Assembly (NCBI RefSeq): GCF_964275005.1
Contig: NC_092705.1
Location: forward strand, 24,160,673 to 24,224,672
DNA: 64,000 bases
Origin: Diadema setosum
Lineage: Eukaryota; Echinodermata; Echinoidea; Diadematoida; Diadematidae
Direction: 5' to 3'
In this document: positions 1 to 12,165 of the stretch, in pieces
Position numbering within the stretch: position 1 is the first letter of the stretch
How the letters are laid out: each line of letters begins with the position of its first letter
The notes under the pieces: generated by a model
Databases searched by the model: none
Told to the model about the DNA's origin: nothing
The model's input: only the letters and a program-made list of their open reading frames with translations
Translations under genes and position numbers: made by a program

Positions 1-1280
1 GAGGATCCCTGCTGGGATGCGGCGGGCGAGGGGCCTGGGTGGGGGTGGAGGGGAGTGGCGGGATGAGGGGTGAGCTCGAAGCAAAGGCTTTCAAAGATTT
101 ATTTATTTATTTATTTATTTATGATCCGAGTATTTTGTTTGTTTGGAGTTTATTATGGAAATGGTAACGGGAAATCTTATAACCCTCCCCCCCCCCCCCT
201 CCCCCCACTTTGGGGATTGTGGATGCCTGGACAGGAAATGTAGGCGCCTGCAAAATGCTTACCCAATCCGGGTGGGAAATGTTCAATCCATGTAAAACAG
301 GTCTACTTCAACGGTGTTACGTAATCTACCAAAGGTCGATGAACTCGATGTCTGAGTATCAATAGGCCTACTGCGCATGAACCTTCACCGTTTTCATTTC
401 CTTGAAACCCCACCACGAACAGATTTTCACCAAACTTGGGGGATAGAATCTGTAAGGTAATAAGATCATTGTTGAAATGACCCCCACTCAGTACAGCCTT
501 CTTGGACTGGGAGGGGGTTGAAGCCTCGGAGTCATGTCCATATCCGGGTTAATACAAAGGTCATCCAAGAGGTTCCATCATTGTTTTGTTTATCAATAGG
601 CCTATGGAATATGGAAACATATAGTCTGTAGCGAAAGTTGTTTAACTGAAAGAAATCAAATACGAGCAAGGACTGCATGAAAATTGTACGTTATCCCTCA
701 TTATCCACCACTACCATAGTATATGGTGACGAATAACCGAATACTCTTTTTTTTTCACGTTTTTCTTATAAACCACGCAATAAGACACACAAATACCCTC
801 CGATGTTCTTAAATCATTGAACATAATCATTCTTGTTACCGTATGTTTTCTCGAGATACGTGACATTAGCTCAAACCAGTCGCATAAGTGAACAAAAAAA
901 AATACTAATTCCAAACTTTTCATCTGATGAAACTCGTGGCAGAATATAATTTTGAAATGCATGTATACATCTCACTTTTCGAAGTATATCCTATCCATTT
1001 TATGGTTCCGACCTCCAGTTGTTTTTGGACTTGACCAAGCTCTACCCAACACCGTAAACTGTATCGTGTACTCTGAATCACAGGGACTGATTCAAATCGA
1101 TAGAAGCAGAAACGTCATCTACAATTTCAAGGGCCGAAGAAAGAGAGGAGAGGACTATTACATCGATTCACCTCATCATTCTGTCATGGATACCCATCAG
1201 ATTACCGTCGTTTTGAATCGTCACCAAGCTACCAAGGCCAATTCAGAGGAGTTTACGTCCAATAGATGAAATTCCCCGTT
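1..1280. other. Gene-poor left edge with simple repeats
   Basis: No host gene is recognised here. There is an (ATTT)n run at about 97-122 and a C-rich tract at about 186-206. An open frame on the + strand at 952-1269 reads like protein in places but matches no family I recognise. It lies directly before the Polinton-type protease fossil and could belong to the same element. Confidence 0.5.
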
Positions 1281-1289
1281 AATTAAAGC

Positions 1290-1660
1290 GGGAAAAAAAT
1301 TGTAAGTTGCATTGTGAATTCAGACACGAGTGAGAAAAGCGGTTCCCACTGGGTAGCGGTGTATTTTGATGGAAATAAAGGACAGTTTTTTCTGTTCATA
1401 TTGGAATCCGCCCTCATTTTACCATGTTCGCCTGGACAGATTTATGGAGACATTTTCAGAAAAATGGAACTTTAATACAAAGAGGCTTCAGGGAATCTTT
1501 TCTACTCTCTGTGGACAATATTGCATATATTGTTTAATCAAAGAATGTGAAGGGGAAACCCTGCGAGATATTGTTAATATATTCGGTAATGTTTTACATT
1601 TAAATGATGAAAAAGTTAATTCGTGGTTAAATCGAAAATACAGTTTAGCCTTATGACGCA
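1290..1660 (+). mobile_element. Polinton/adenovirus-type cysteine protease fossil
   Basis: The region encodes a worn copy of the small adenain/Ulp1-like cysteine protease typical of Polintons (Mavericks) and adenovirus-like elements. Visible parts are a His-Trp-Val-Ala-Val-Tyr-Phe-Asp block near the catalytic histidine, a Pro-Pro-Ser-Phe-Tyr linker stretch, and a Cys-Gly-Gln-Tyr-Cys block that carries the catalytic cysteine. The family is known to process capsid proteins. The copy is broken by a few changes, and no capsid, polymerase B or integrase genes are seen nearby, so this is an isolated, fairly old fragment. Family assignment rests on remembered motif order. Confidence 0.6.
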
Positions 1661-3150
1661 TGATATTGGGTTCACATGCACTCAATAATTGTTTTTCCGT
1701 AGTTTTGAAGATCGAGAAGTCAATATTTCACACACTCATACAGTAGACACAGACACAGCACTTATAGCTCTAACTCACATGAGAATGGCTATGGAAACAC
1801 GTTATGACTCTCATTCATGATTGATTGCATACATCTATTCCTTAGTAAGAGGTTGAATCCATTGCAAAAACTTGTCTCATTCATAAATATGAAGAATACG
1901 AAAATATTTTGTGTGTAAAGTGTGCTTGTACTGCGTTTTTAATGAAAGGAGATTGTTGAGCAAAGTGATGTAAATGTAAGTTTATATCGTTGAGTATACT
2001 ATATACGTAAAACCGTAATAGAATGTGCACATAATCCTTTCACCTCCCTAGTTCATCCATCATTCACTTCAAACCTAATGAAAGAGCTAGTCATTAATCA
2101 ATGACCATGTCGATATTCTAAGATCGTAATCAGAATATCCACATCGGCTTACTCTCTTTTCACCTCGCTATTTCATGCAACACCCATTCCACTCGTTATG
2201 TAAGAACCAACTAATGATGATAACGGGCTCTGTAAATCAATTGTATTGAATGTGATTTTACTCCGTAGGCCTAACCAATAGATATACCAATTGATGTCGT
2301 TATCTGTTGTCGTATATTTATAAACACAACAAATTAAAGAATAAAGGTAAAGAGCAGACACGCAGTCATTTATTTCGAATTAAGTACAACCTATACACGA
2401 AAAAAAATGTATCTAGCCACTGACCACATTCTAATAATCAATACAGATTACATTAAGCATTGGGGTTTTTTTTTTTCTTTCAAGAGAGTCTTGTGTTTAG
2501 CCCATTGCTAATTAATAATGTACAAATGATTCGCATGAACACACACACAATTAGGCCTACATTCTCTAAATATCAGTCATAATTCCAAATCAAAATAAGG
2601 CCACACAGCAACAATTTGTAAATACAGATAACGAAAGGAAATGAAATAAAAAAAGCAAATCAATCAATCAATAATTAATAAGATGCTTTCCATTCATTTC
2701 ATATTTTCGATGCTTTAAATTAATTATGCGGATGCTTCATAATTATATAGAAGACAAAATTTGAAATTATTGTATGTGTTCGTCATAATATTCAGCATAA
2801 TATGAAGATACTTTATCAGTTTACCCGATGTATTGTCTGACCATTTTAACACTCTTCCGGTCATTATTTTGGTTATTTGTCCTTTCGGTCATTTGATCAT
2901 TTGCTCGTTTTTGTTACCGTTGTTAGTTATATCCAGCCATAAACATATATAAAATATATAAATCGGGAAACTTTAAGAGGTAACATATGTACATTAATCA
3001 GTCTAAATAATAGATTGTCAAAACTATATTTATTTTACAATCAAAATAGCATCAAATATGTTAATCCGTTGAAGATCACACACATTCTCAATTAATAGAA
3101 CCCCAGTGTAACGGGGTCTAATCCTCAAGGGATTAGAGATATCCCCCAGT
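1661..3150. other. AT-rich intergenic stretch, nothing recognised
   Basis: Reading both strands gives only short frames with no recognisable family. Sequence is AT-rich, with short poly-T runs and a few ATAGGCCTA-like strings. Confidence 0.5.
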
Positions 3151-3269
3151 ATGAGAGGGGTGACTGAAACTATTATCTTCGAGGGAGGGAGGGAGGGGAT
3201 GGGATTAGAAACTAATCCATTTTTTTACTCTGAGAAAAAAACTTTAAGTTTGTTTTGTTTTTTTAGTTG

Positions 3270-3277
3270 TTGTTGTT

Positions 3278-3311
<34 letters not shown>

Positions 3312-3505
3312 AGCACCACGTACTCGCGGGGACGCCCAGGCCTTTCCTCTCGATCTGCCCGACTGCTTCCTTCGTCCGCGATGTCCATACGCTTCCACCG
3401 TTGTGGGACCTGCGAGTATCCTCTCAGGATTAGTGAGAAATGTGTCATCTCTGCCAGTATGCGCATGAATCGTTCGCTATTATACCTGTGGGAGAACATC
3501 CTCGT
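3270..3505 (-). repeat. Possible A-tailed retroposed insertion
   Basis: A T-run of nearly 30 bases at about 3281-3309 follows a T-rich, TTG-repeat tract and abuts a GC-richer body of roughly 190 bases. Read on the - strand this is a body ending in a poly-A tail, the usual shape of a SINE or other retroposed copy. No clear tRNA-type promoter boxes were found, so the source is unknown; a chance T tract next to GC-rich sequence is the alternative. Confidence 0.3.
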
Positions 3506-3539
3506 CGTTCACGGAAAATAATATATTATCGTACATCGA

Positions 3540-5790
3540 ATCGCAAACATTACTCCCATGAATTTATTGAGCGTCCATCTATGACAAGCTGACCCGAAGA
3601 AGTCCAACCAATGCTAGGATTGGTTTTCAGTTTCTGTAAAAGATGAGAGGCTCGGTTGACCTTAAGACTTTGGAATGCGTCGAATAATCTACGTTCAAGC
3701 GGATCATGCAGGTTCCGTGTGTTCGTGTTCAGTTTCTGTCACAGTCGGTGGTGGGTCGGGGGGAATCGATTTCATTTGTTAGATCACCTAAGTAATCTCC
3801 AGTCTCCGGGTCGAAGGGTTCGAGGGAGGGGTTAGTCTTAAAAACAACACTATCGGTATCATAATAGAGCGCCCCTCAACTATAGAATTCCAAGTATTGA
3901 ATACAGCTTCACTCCAGCCAATGCCGTTGTAAAGCTCGCGATCACTATATTAGTCTTAACATTTTGCTCTATACAAAACCGAAGGCATTATTGTATTGCA
4001 CTTCCATTTCTTCATATTAAGAACCTTCATGTCATGAACAGTTACAGAATCATCTCCAAAATATCTTAATAGTTCCGCTGATGTTTTGACATAATTATTT
4101 CGTTTGTTTGTCATTACCCTTTTCAGCCAGATTGCCCCATGGTGTATTGAGGAGCAGTTTTGAAATTGTACGCATGCCCGGGTTCTTCTCGAGTTTGTTC
4201 GGATCAATCTAACGATACTCCTTCATGATCGTGATATTTTTTTAATGTAACTTTTCCTATCGGATTCTGTCTCGACACTGGCTGGATAGCCCGACGACTC
4301 TTGCTTTATCTTCATGAAAGTGTCGATGTATTCTGCAAAAAGTTCCCCTTTGCATTCTTGTTTATCGTACTAATTTGTGTATCGATCGAAGTGCCATACT
4401 ACAGATATTTTGATGTCGTAAAACCCTTTTCTACTATACTTTTCCCCTCTTCTGACACCCATACCCCCCCCCCCCCCCCCACTGACCAATGAGATCACTC
4501 ACTCGTTGCTAGGGGCGGAGTCTATCTGCGGCGCTAAACAATGCTAAACCCAAATCTTCGGACATCTCGCGATCCTCGTGCGTGCATCGATAAATTCATG
4601 AACCCCGTGCATGCAGCACATAGTGGGAAGGTGAGTTTGCCTGAGGACCTCTAGGGGAGGACTGGGTGGTACAAATCACTGGGAGGAGTTATTTCACACT
4701 GGATCAGACCGAATATTTTCTCGAGGGGAGGACAATTTGAGCGGATGATTTTCATAGTCATAATTCATATTCTATTGTCCTACTCAATACCCACATGTTA
4801 TGACTCCCGAGACGTACAATGTACCTATACTACTCGTGCTCTGGTACACCTCTTAACACTATGTTAAGTAGAGCGTGTATCGCGCTCATTATTATGACAG
4901 ACGAAATAACGAAAAAAGCCCAGAATCTAAATCGGCACCGCTAAGGACCACGCCCTAAAACCATTATTTATGGGTACTATTACATCCAGAATACCAGTAA
5001 CAAAAAAAAAGTCACAGTATTCAACAGCGCGATGGTTCCACTTGAATACTGGTTCCATTCGCCTCTCTGCAATTCAAGGTGAGTACGAGCTCTACGATGA
5101 CAGAACGAGGAGAGTATTGATTACGAACATGACGAATATATTCGAGGCTCGTTCACGGATTCGTAGACGATGAACGTGAGGATGATGCCGTTGATGGCAT
5201 AGACAAGGCACACCAAAACAGCCTTGCTTATCGCGGTAAGGGATGAATCCACCACGTCGGAACCTGTTTATGCATTCAAAAATACAACGTAAGAAGGCAA
5301 TAATAGCGCCTTCTAAATAGGCCTACATTCAATTGACGATAGTACAAAGCAGTGTTTAGGTATTATTTTTGAAAATATTCCTTGATGGAAGTATAGTATT
5401 CAATTACACACCATGACAAGATGATCGTAAAATCTAGATAATTTTAACGAATAAAATCAAACGGAACGAAAAAAGAAATCAGGTTCAATCAAAATCGGAT
5501 AAGATGCCACAAAGCAAGTGGAATTGTATAGTTCTTCAAACGTTTTTATTTTGACGCAACCACTAATGTTATGAACACACAACCCTCCTATTGGCTTATA
5601 TACCTATACACAGAATAATCTTGAAATTAACTCGTTTATTCACTATTGATATTGTCGCAATGCCCTCAAAGAATCACCATCGATTAGTGCGAAAGACGCA
5701 CTTTTTAAATTTCTGTAGTCAAAAAGCGAATAAAATTATAGAATATTTAGTGATGATTAACTGTGCTTTGTCATTGGTATCCATGATCTG
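3540..5790. other. Intergenic, nothing firmly recognised
   Basis: Only short frames with no recognised family. A C-run lies at about 4464-4480. An open frame from 4970 ending in TTCAAG before GTGAGT (near 5080) resembles an exon boundary, but its protein matches nothing I know, so it is not called as a gene. Confidence 0.4.
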
Positions 5791-5797
5791 CTATGGT

Positions 5798-7140
5798 CAC
5801 AAGTCAGAGCGGCGAACAGCCGATTTGTAGCCTGCTCGGTCGCCGTTGAAATTGAGGCACCGCCTAATACCCCCATCTCACTAGACGGCGATTCCGCTAC
5901 GATCATCGAAAATCGACAAAGCGCGGCGGATCGTGGCTTGATCGCTTTAAATCTTCTCCATCGTATCTTGAGCGGTTCAGAAGCTCGGAGGATCGCCACC
6001 ATCGCCATGGTCGGCGACCTCGCTACGGAAGTTTTGAACATGTCCAAAACTTCCGTAGCGAGGTCGCGACCGATAGCCGTGGTTTTAGAGCGTATCGCCA
6101 TCGCCTCACGAGCGCATTAAAAGCGCCACATTCGTAACTTTGAAGGGGTAGCATCGCGCAAAGCGTAACTCAAGCGCATCAAAAGCGGCTCCCATCGCCC
6201 ATGAAAATTATCACTTGTACAGTATTTCGTAACAGGAACCAACCATGAACGATAGAAAGTGATGCACAGACCAAGAAGGTGGACATGGAGAAAAAACGTA
6301 TAAAATTCATTTTTCCACGTACACTCGGTACGAATCTGTTCTGTTTATTAAATTGTTTGTTTGTCATATACCATTGCAAGACAATGAAAGTAATTAAGCT
6401 GTAATCTTTTCAAATATAAGTTTATAAAACTGTCTCATCGTAGGATACGATTAATTTGTAGTTTGCTCGTAAGCCGGTTCTTTAATATTATACACGTTTT
6501 ACCATTTTAATTGAATGGATGACTTAACTAATAGTGCAATTTCACATCAGGGTCTAACTGGTGTGTTCTAGAATGCTAAGATGTAAGGGTAGAACCATAT
6601 TCTGCATATCCATGTTAATTTGACACTGACATCTGCCTGAAGAAATTAAATTATGAAACACATTTTATACCCCGATGGCTTGAGATTGTAGCATGAGCCC
6701 GGCGTAAACGTATCACTGTCGCTCCCGTCGTATCACTGTTGTAGCGAGGTCTTGATAAGAAGCAGCCCGTCTCGTCGGCCTGGAAACGCGGCAACAACGT
6801 GGCAGAGTCGTATTATCATCGTGGCGCTATCGCCTACAGCGCAGGTTGAGAGTCGAGAAACGTAGTGTAATCGTCTCGGAGGCCAAAAATGGAGACCGAC
6901 TGCAATCTCGCCAAGATTTGTTAAATCGTCACAGATCACCATGGTCGCCATAGTCGCCTTCCCAGTGGGATGGGGGCCTAACTATTCTCTGAGAAGCCGA
7001 GCGGGCTGTAAAACCAGGGAGGCGGAACCCCTGATCAAAGGTGCCCGGTCAGTCACCGGTCGGTGTTCGGCTGAAATTGGCGAAAAACTTGCCGTCCGGT
7101 CGCCGAGCAGGCTAATTTTAGGGGTTTGTGACCGTAGCTT
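5798..7140. repeat. CpG-rich palindromic repeat block
   Basis: This block is much richer in CpG than its surroundings. Its edges carry inverted-repeat-like strings: CCTGCTCGGTCGCC at 5832-5845 and GGTCGCCGAGCAGG at about 7097-7110. Inside lies a perfect 54-base hairpin at 6014-6067 and many short strings built from GATCGCC and CTCGCTACG. It looks like one non-autonomous fold-back DNA element of about 1.3 kb, or two halves of one. No transposase is encoded. Confidence 0.45.
6014..6067. repeat. Perfect 23-bp-arm inverted repeat
   Basis: GCGACCTCGCTACGGAAG opens an arm of 23 bases that is exactly reverse-complemented after an 8-base loop (AACATGTC, 6037-6044). The whole unit is 54 bases, without a mismatch. 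Confidence 0.9.
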
Positions 7141-7163
7141 TAGGCAGCACCATCATGACAATC

Positions 7164-7278
7164 AATTTACATAAGAATATCGTTGCGACATACATTTCAA
7201 TAAACTACTGTTTATAAAATAATTTACATAAGAATATCGTTGCGACATTACATTTCAATAAACTACTGTTTATAAAAC
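7164..7278. repeat. Tandem duplication of a 57-58 bp unit
   Basis: Two adjacent copies (7164-7220 and 7221-7278) begin AATTTACATAAGAATATCG and end TGTTTATAAAA. They differ by one inserted T and the last base, so the duplication is recent. Confidence 0.9.
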
Positions 7279-8652
7279 AATTTGTGATCACTACTATTCG
7301 CATATCGGCCATGGACATCAGTTCTTTTAACATTTATAATATTATTGGAATGAAAGTTTATGGCCACTGAAAACTTTTGATATTCAGTGCAGTTGCAACA
7401 GAATTATAAGTCCGACAATAATAACACTGTGTATCCAAGTTACAACTGTTTGATTATTCTCGCATCTCAGGCGCTAAAAGAATGCGAAACACGTAGAAAA
7501 AATCAAAATAACCTAAAAACGCAAACAAAATGAAACACCTACACACACTCACACATACATATGGAAACACACAAAAAAAAATCGTGTTCCATCCTTTCAT
7601 TTCTACCTGCTGTGGGTTCTATGAAAATGAAATTTAAAAAACAAAAAACAAAAACAAAACAAAAAACTTGACCCAACTATAAACACTGGCAGACGAGTTC
7701 GTGTTGGACAATGCTGACACCAAAACGCCATGACATATTGAATTTTCGTGGGAAAAAAAAACAAACAAACTAAACTTACTAAATTAAAAGAGACGAGAAG
7801 GTTACCTGCTAAATGTTGAGTTTCTCCACTAAAATGACAGCATATCATCTCGGAGAAACAGAAACACGTCCGTCCACTTCACAGGGCGTGCCAGGGAGAG
7901 AGACTGTAACTATGAGTATAACATACTCTCCTGCTCCCACTGTCTCATAATTCTTTTCTTCCGTAAAGTGCCCAAGCTTTCATGTCCACCCCTTCTCGAA
8001 GAAACTTTATTCAAAATCTGAACACAAAAAGTGACCATGAATGGTAAAAATTAAGAGGAGAGAGAGGGGTGGGATAAGGGAGGGAGAGACAAAAGGCGCG
8101 GACCAGAGAGGGTGGGGGAAGGGGGAGGGAGGGAGAGAAACTTTACAAAACATTTTGATTGGATGTCGTATTCTGGATCTTTGTACGGCATCACAAAGGT
8201 GGTAAACTTCAGGATAATGTAAACTTTATACCATCTTTTAAACACGTATTAGCATTTAGCCAGAGCTAATTCCACTATTCAAGCAAGGTGGCAGTACCTC
8301 CTTTGTTTCATTAACTCATTATACCTCCTAGTCCTGGATGGTCACGCTATGCTAACCACCTTTGTTTCTGAGATTCATTCATCCCCATGGATGGTCAAAA
8401 GCTATACAGGCCTGCATTGCGTACCCACAGCTAATTGTGCCTTAATTGACGGTAAATACATTCAAGCTATTTGCCTTCACAATCTCTACAGTTTACAATG
8501 TGATAGTTGCTACACCTACTTTACACCAGCATACAAGTGTGACGTATATATTGTTTGTGGATTCTAAGTTCTTGCAACGAGGATGAATGAGCATGGTCAC
8601 GTGATTTACGATAGACCATTACAGCACCAACATCTTACCTTCGCGTATGGTG
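7279..8652. other. Intergenic, nothing recognised
   Basis: A-rich and purine-rich tracts (about 7627-7670 and 8050-8140) but no recognised gene or RNA. A TCACGTGA-type E-box lies at about 8598; single sites like this are expected by chance. Confidence 0.45.
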
Positions 8653-9043
8653 TTAAAGGGACTGTACATTACTGGTTGAGGTGGGGATTCACGTTTATAA
8701 CATTCCTAAGTGAGATAATGAGAACCTCTTATGAAATATGAAAGAGCATGTAATTTTAAGAAGGATTCAACGTTTATTTGATGAAAATTGGTTTTCAAAT
8801 GGCTGAGATATCAAAAAAAGTGATAATAATAAAAGGCGACAGGCCACGCCATTTATTAGGATCTCTTTGTTTCACCTTGTTTTTGGATATCTCAGCCATT
8901 TCAAAACCGATTTTCATCAAATAAACTTTTGATACCCCTTAGAATTGCTTGCTCTTTGACATTACATAGAGTGGTTTCTGAATATCTCGCAAAACGTTAA
9001 AAGCTAAATCCTCACCTCAACCAGAACTGTACAGTCCCTTTAT
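8653..9043. mobile_element. Fold-back MITE, family A, copy 1
   Basis: A ~390-base element whose halves are imperfect reverse complements. It starts TTAAAGGGACTGTACA and ends TACAGTCCCTTTA. The inner arms carry ATTTGATGAAAATTGGTTTT and its complement. Four further copies occur in this window (10970, 15141, 35845, 62221). There is no coding capacity, and the superfamily is not settled. Confidence 0.8.
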
Positions 9044-9663
9044 TATACAGTACCTGTTCAAAGGGAATAAGTTACAAAAGCATGCATACCATAGCTCATT
9101 ATCCCAGACTTTGAATTTTGGATGAAATATTTATGCAGTACATTCTGTCAATAAAGCAAGACAATTTCCACAATCTCGGGAATCATTTTTTTATGGAGGG
9201 GGAAGGAGGCGGAATTTCACATATTCAGCATCGTTTTGAAAAATAATATATCTAGACAGATTTTCATCGAACGTGACAGGTAGCATCCCTAGCCTAATAG
9301 ATTCCCACTTTGTTCGAAGGGGCAACAAGTCATGGGACGGGGGTGGGGGAGGGTTTCAAGGGTGCAAAAACCCCAAATTTAAGAGATTGAATAACGGTAA
9401 AGCTCCATTCACAGTTTTGATAGACATTAGATTTCATCAAACATCGGTAAAACCGTTGAATTATTGTACATTTCCCGACGAGACGTTTGTACATTTCCCG
9501 TTGATGCAATTTTCGATATTATGTACATTATTTCCCGGCGAGACGTTTGTACTTCCCGGCGTTTGTGATGGTACCAGTAATACCATGCAGGGGCCGCGGA
9601 ACAGGGACCCCCCCCCCCCCCCTCCAAACAGACTTTTTTGGGGGATAAACACAGTGACACACA

Positions 9664-9702
<39 letters not shown>

Positions 9703-10612
9703 TTTTTTTGCTCATTAAAAAAATGAAAACAAAAATCTTCCCTTAGATTCTTCACGTCTAAGCGGCATGGGGAGGAAGAGGGTACACTTTTGAACTTGAC
9801 CCCACCCCGGTCCCACAGCGCGCACCCTCAGTAATTCTCACCTCATGTTCATAGACCCACTATTCACTGCAAGATCACGTTGATATTATAGCGATGTATA
9901 CATAGAATGGATTGTGTGTACCTTCTATGACGCTATAGGTGTATACTAGTATACACAACGGAACATTCCTACCGGAGTGCTTGTCATTGCCTAGGAAACT
10001 CGTACTATACAGCCGTAGCAGTGTTTGTTGAACCTAGTCAGAGACTATTGTTAGTCGTGCAAACTAGGAAACACAGATGCAGAGTTATGGAAAAACAGCG
10101 CGACCATAAACTATACCTGCGAGATTGGACTGTGCTAAAATTTGACGCGATATACCACAGCACGAAACATAACACGGCAATATCTATTGTCCTCTTAAAT
10201 TGATCTCAAGGAAAGTGAACAAAATAGATCACGCGTATACATATTATTCCACCCGTGTGAAGAAGACTATGCGTTTCCCTCGTTTGGAATACCTATTGGA
10301 TGCAACTTTCTACTAATTCACATGACACTAATCGGAAGAAGCCATAGATATCTAAGTGAACGGGAGAGTACTGGAACAAGCTATATAAGAGCGTCGAAGT
10401 AGAATTGAAAATTCCTTGTGTAACTGCTTGTGGATGCGCCTCAAGTTCGTCACATTGCTAGAAAGAGGTAAATGTTTATCGGCCGTTTTAAGAATTATTT
10501 CTGACTTGATAAGATGCCAAAAAGAGCAAGAATAGATTAACAATTTGGAAGTCATCGTTACTCGCTGGCAACTTTCGTCGGAGGGAGAAAGAAAACGAAA
10601 GCAAATGTCCCA
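9044..10612. other. Upstream region of the scramblase; microsatellite and homopolymer tracts
   Basis: Contains a C-run at about 9609-9622, a (CA)n run at about 9670-9700 followed by a T tract, and no recognised gene until the scramblase start at 10613. The last few hundred bases (about 10.35-10.61 kb) probably hold its promoter and 5' leader, but no TATA box or clear start site stands out. Confidence 0.5.
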
Positions 10613-12129
10613 ATGGGTGACCGTCTTGAGATTGTTACATCGCAACCGCGGCGTGATGTGGAATCGGTGGAGTTACGTAACTGGGCTAGCCGCTCCCACG
10701 AAGACTCCGCGTCCTTCTACAATAGGAAGCTGCAGCGAGCTCTCCGGGATCTCGCGGGAGTGGATGAGATAAACGTGAAGCAGAAGGCAGAGACAGTCGG
10801 TAAGATATTTGCAACTACATCGTACGTTGTGTTCATAACGTGTTCAAACACCCTTCAAATTGCTTGTATCTATAGTTAACCCTCTGCATGTATGCTAGTA
10901 CATTAATATCCTGTCCAAAGGTATATGTGTGTGGAATTTGTTCACATTGACTAATTGGCACAGAAAGGGTTAAAGGGATGGTATCGTATTGGTTGAGGTG
11001 AGGATTCAGCTTATAACTTTTTGCGAGATACTTTAGAGACCACGTTATTAAACTTTTAAAAGCATACAATTCTAAATAAGAGGAACTCATAGTTTATTTG
11101 ATGAAAATTGGTTTTGAAATGGCTGAAATATTGAGAAAAAAAAAGGCAAAACAAAGGGATCCTAATGGTCACTGGCATGACTGGTATGAGTCTCTGATGG
11201 CAGCGGCTGTGTCCCTCTAGACAAAACACTTTACACTTTGCCTAGTCTTTCGGAGGGAACTGAAACAGTCGGTTTTCAGTCTTGTTACAGGAATGAATGT
11301 TAACAAACGTTGCTTCCTTAGCTAAACGCACGACAGTAGACACTAATCGTAATGCAATATTTCATTTTCAAATACGTGCATATCTATCGTTATTGGCAAC
11401 GTGTTTTGTTTTGTTTTGTTTTGTTTTTCATTCATATGAAATAAATCTTAATTCTTTCCACTAGGATCTAGCTGCACGGGTGTCAACGAGTACTACATCG
11501 TAACCCCAGACGGAAACGTGTTGTACAATGCTGTCGAAGGTTTGTTTACATAATAATTATTCTTTCCCTTTCTATATAAATTATCATTAAAAACTAAATT
11601 AATGTTTCAGTCCGTCCATACAATCTGCTGCAATCATTCCACGAGTAATATTCCCTTAGACTAGAGCTATGTATCAATTTTGCAAGATCCATGAAACTCT
11701 TTGAAAACAAAGAAACAAACGAATTTAGTACTGACACGTGGTCGCACATAATGAATGCACATAATATTTTCTTCGCAAATGCTGTGAACGGCAAAGTTTA
11801 GGCGGAGAGTTTCCTATTGCCTATTAGTATTATCATCATTAACAATGATGAGGTACATCGTTGAAAGTGGCGATCGAACATCAAAATGAGACAAAAACGC
11901 CAAAACTCTACTCTAAAGACGAATATCTTGTAAAATGAAAACACACAAAAACACATACGCGCGCGCGCCCGCACACCAACACACACATACACACACACGC
12001 ACGCACGTATGAAATTTATGTGATTGCCAGTACATATTCCAATATTTAGAATCAAGAAAATACTTCAACAAAGACTTTGTTTGTTTGTTTGTTTTCGTTG
12101 TGTGTGTGTGTGTGTGTGTGTGAGTGCGT

Positions 12130-12165
<36 letters not shown>

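Noticed and set aside
9273-9746. 157-codon + strand frame
   Set aside because: Runs through a poly-C tract and a CA microsatellite, with no family resemblance in the remaining part.
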